Assembly (NCBI GenBank): GCA_018711415.1 | Contig: DVIJ01000044.1 | Span: 1-13,581, forward strand | Direction: 5' to 3' | DNA from: Scatomorpha merdavium | GTDB lineage: Bacteria > Bacillota > Clostridia > Oscillospirales > Oscillospiraceae | DNA: 13,581 nucleotides | In this document: positions 12,867-13,581 of the stretch, piece after piece | Layout of the letters: each line of letters opens with the position of its first letter | Numbering within the stretch: position 1 is the stretch's first letter | The notes under the pieces: model-generated | The model's database searches: none | Told to the model about the DNA's origin: nothing | What the model saw: only the letters and a program-made list of their open reading frames with translations | Made by a program: the position numbers and the translations under genes

Positions 12867-13581
12867 ATGAAGAGGACAGTACTTGCCCTGCTGTTGGCTG
12901 TTTTCATGGCGGCTACACTGATGACAGTGGGCGCAGCGGCCGAGGACAACGAGGCGGCCATAGGCGACACGAAGTACGCCACGCTGACCGAGGCCCTGAG
13001 TAAAGCGCAAAGAGGCGAAACCGTCACGCTGCTCAAGGACATCGACAACAGCATAGACGAAGGCTACACAGGCGGCATCAACTACAGACTCAAGGAGGGC
13101 GTGACGCTTGACGGTGACGGCCACACCATCAGCGGCCACATTGGCGTATGGATAAACGCCGCCGGCGGTACGGTGAAAAACGTCAAGTTCGTGAACATCC
13201 ACAACAATGTAGTGGTGGATCCGGATACCTGCGAATATTACGGCTGGGAGAGCAAGACCGGCAACCAGAGCGCCATCTACGCCTCCGACCTGACCGGCAA
13301 GGTCGTCATCAAGGACTGCACTTTCGACAACATCGACTGGGACGCCATCCAGATAACGCCGAAAGAAGGCTCCAGCATCGAGATAACCGGCAACGTGTTT
13401 GAGCATACCAATACGACTGACACTCAGCTGCGCTATGTTCACATTCAGAGCGCTTATAGTATTTTTGGCAAGGCTGTTGACATGGTTATTACAGATAACC
13501 AGTTCTTTGCTTCGGCAAACAAGAGCGATAATGTCTGCTCTATTGGCGCATGGTATGTAAATGATAGCGCAGAAGAGGTAA
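12867..13581 (+). CDS. Secreted, probably beta-helical surface protein (3' end outside window)
   Basis: An open frame of 238 codons running off the right edge. AGAGGAG (12853-12859) is 7 bases before ATG 12867. It begins with a clear signal peptide: MKRTVLALLLAVF, a hydrophobic core, and a probable cleavage after Ala-Ala-Ala at about residue 25. Next comes IGDTKYATLTEALSKAQRG-ETVTLLKDI, the element that often begins right-handed parallel beta-helix or pectate-lyase-like repeats in secreted Clostridia proteins. The repeating pattern that follows (GVTLDGDGHTISG, GGTVKNVKFVNIHN, GKVVIKDCTFDNI, SSIEITGNVFEHT, VDMVITDNQFF) fits successive beta-helix coils. A surface adhesin or polysaccharide-active protein is possible; no catalytic site is visible in this part. 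From about position 13400 the codons shift towards T-ending, unlike the C-ending start of the gene. Confidence 0.8.
   Translation, partial: MKRTVLALLLAVFMAATLMTVGAAAEDNEAAIGDTKYATLTEALSKAQRGETVTLLKDIDNSIDEGYTGGINYRLKEGVTLDGDGHTISGHIGVWINAAGGTVKNVKFVNIHNNVVVDPDTCEYYGWESKTGNQSAIYASDLTGKVVIKDCTFDNIDWDAIQITPKEGSSIEITGNVFEHTNTTDTQLRYVHIQSAYSIFGKAVDMVITDNQFFASANKSDNVCSIGAWYVNDSAEEV

Overview
The window looks like a chromosomal piece of a Gram-positive Clostridia-type bacterium (Firmicutes, probably a gut anaerobe). The reasons are strong AGGAGG-like ribosome binding sites, TTGACA/TATAAT-type promoters, hairpin terminators, and the gene families present (PadR with DUF2812, ArsR with an ArsP-like permease, a GPH symporter with GH36/GH1 glycosidases). 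This is inference from sequence alone; no species marker is present. Base composition is uneven: the glycosidase block (6606-12730) is visibly GC-rich, while 1-850 and 1216-2010 are more AT-rich.

Layout. 1-911 holds no convincing gene, only a terminator-like hairpin near the left edge and a second strong stem-loop. 912-1193 is a decayed SRAP (YedK/HMCES-like) gene. 1216-2009 is a translationally coupled pair, a 94-residue unknown protein and a P-loop kinase-like protein. 2024-3853 is a metalloid-response cassette: an ArsR repressor, an ArsP-family permease and a small CxxC thioredoxin-like protein, with near-identical perfect palindromes in front of arsR and in front of the permease. 5364-3900 (minus) is a LysE-type exporter followed by panB. 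Divergently from it, 5505-6495 is a PadR repressor overlapping a DUF2812 membrane protein. The divergent promoters have their -35 boxes 8 bp apart, and two overlapping ATATCG-N5-CGATAT boxes cover the padR start region. A good terminator at 6499-6531 closes that unit.

6606-12730 is a tightly packed catabolic operon: GH1 beta-glycosidase, GH36 alpha-galactosidase, peptidase T and a GPH (MelB-like) sugar:cation symporter. Its genes overlap or lie within 2 bases. The simplest reading is uptake of a short galactoside by the symporter and intracellular hydrolysis by the two glycosidases; the peptidase is the odd member. After it, a consensus promoter (TTGACA-17-TATAAT) drives a leader carrying two adjacent perfect hairpins, and then a secreted, probably beta-helical surface protein that runs off the right edge.

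No tRNA, rRNA, CRISPR array or insertion sequence was recognised. No wholly new system stands out. The best leads are the peptidase T inside a galactoside operon, the kinase pair, the hairpin leader of the surface protein, the symmetrical operator pairs, and the SRAP relic next to an unexplained 850-bp stretch.
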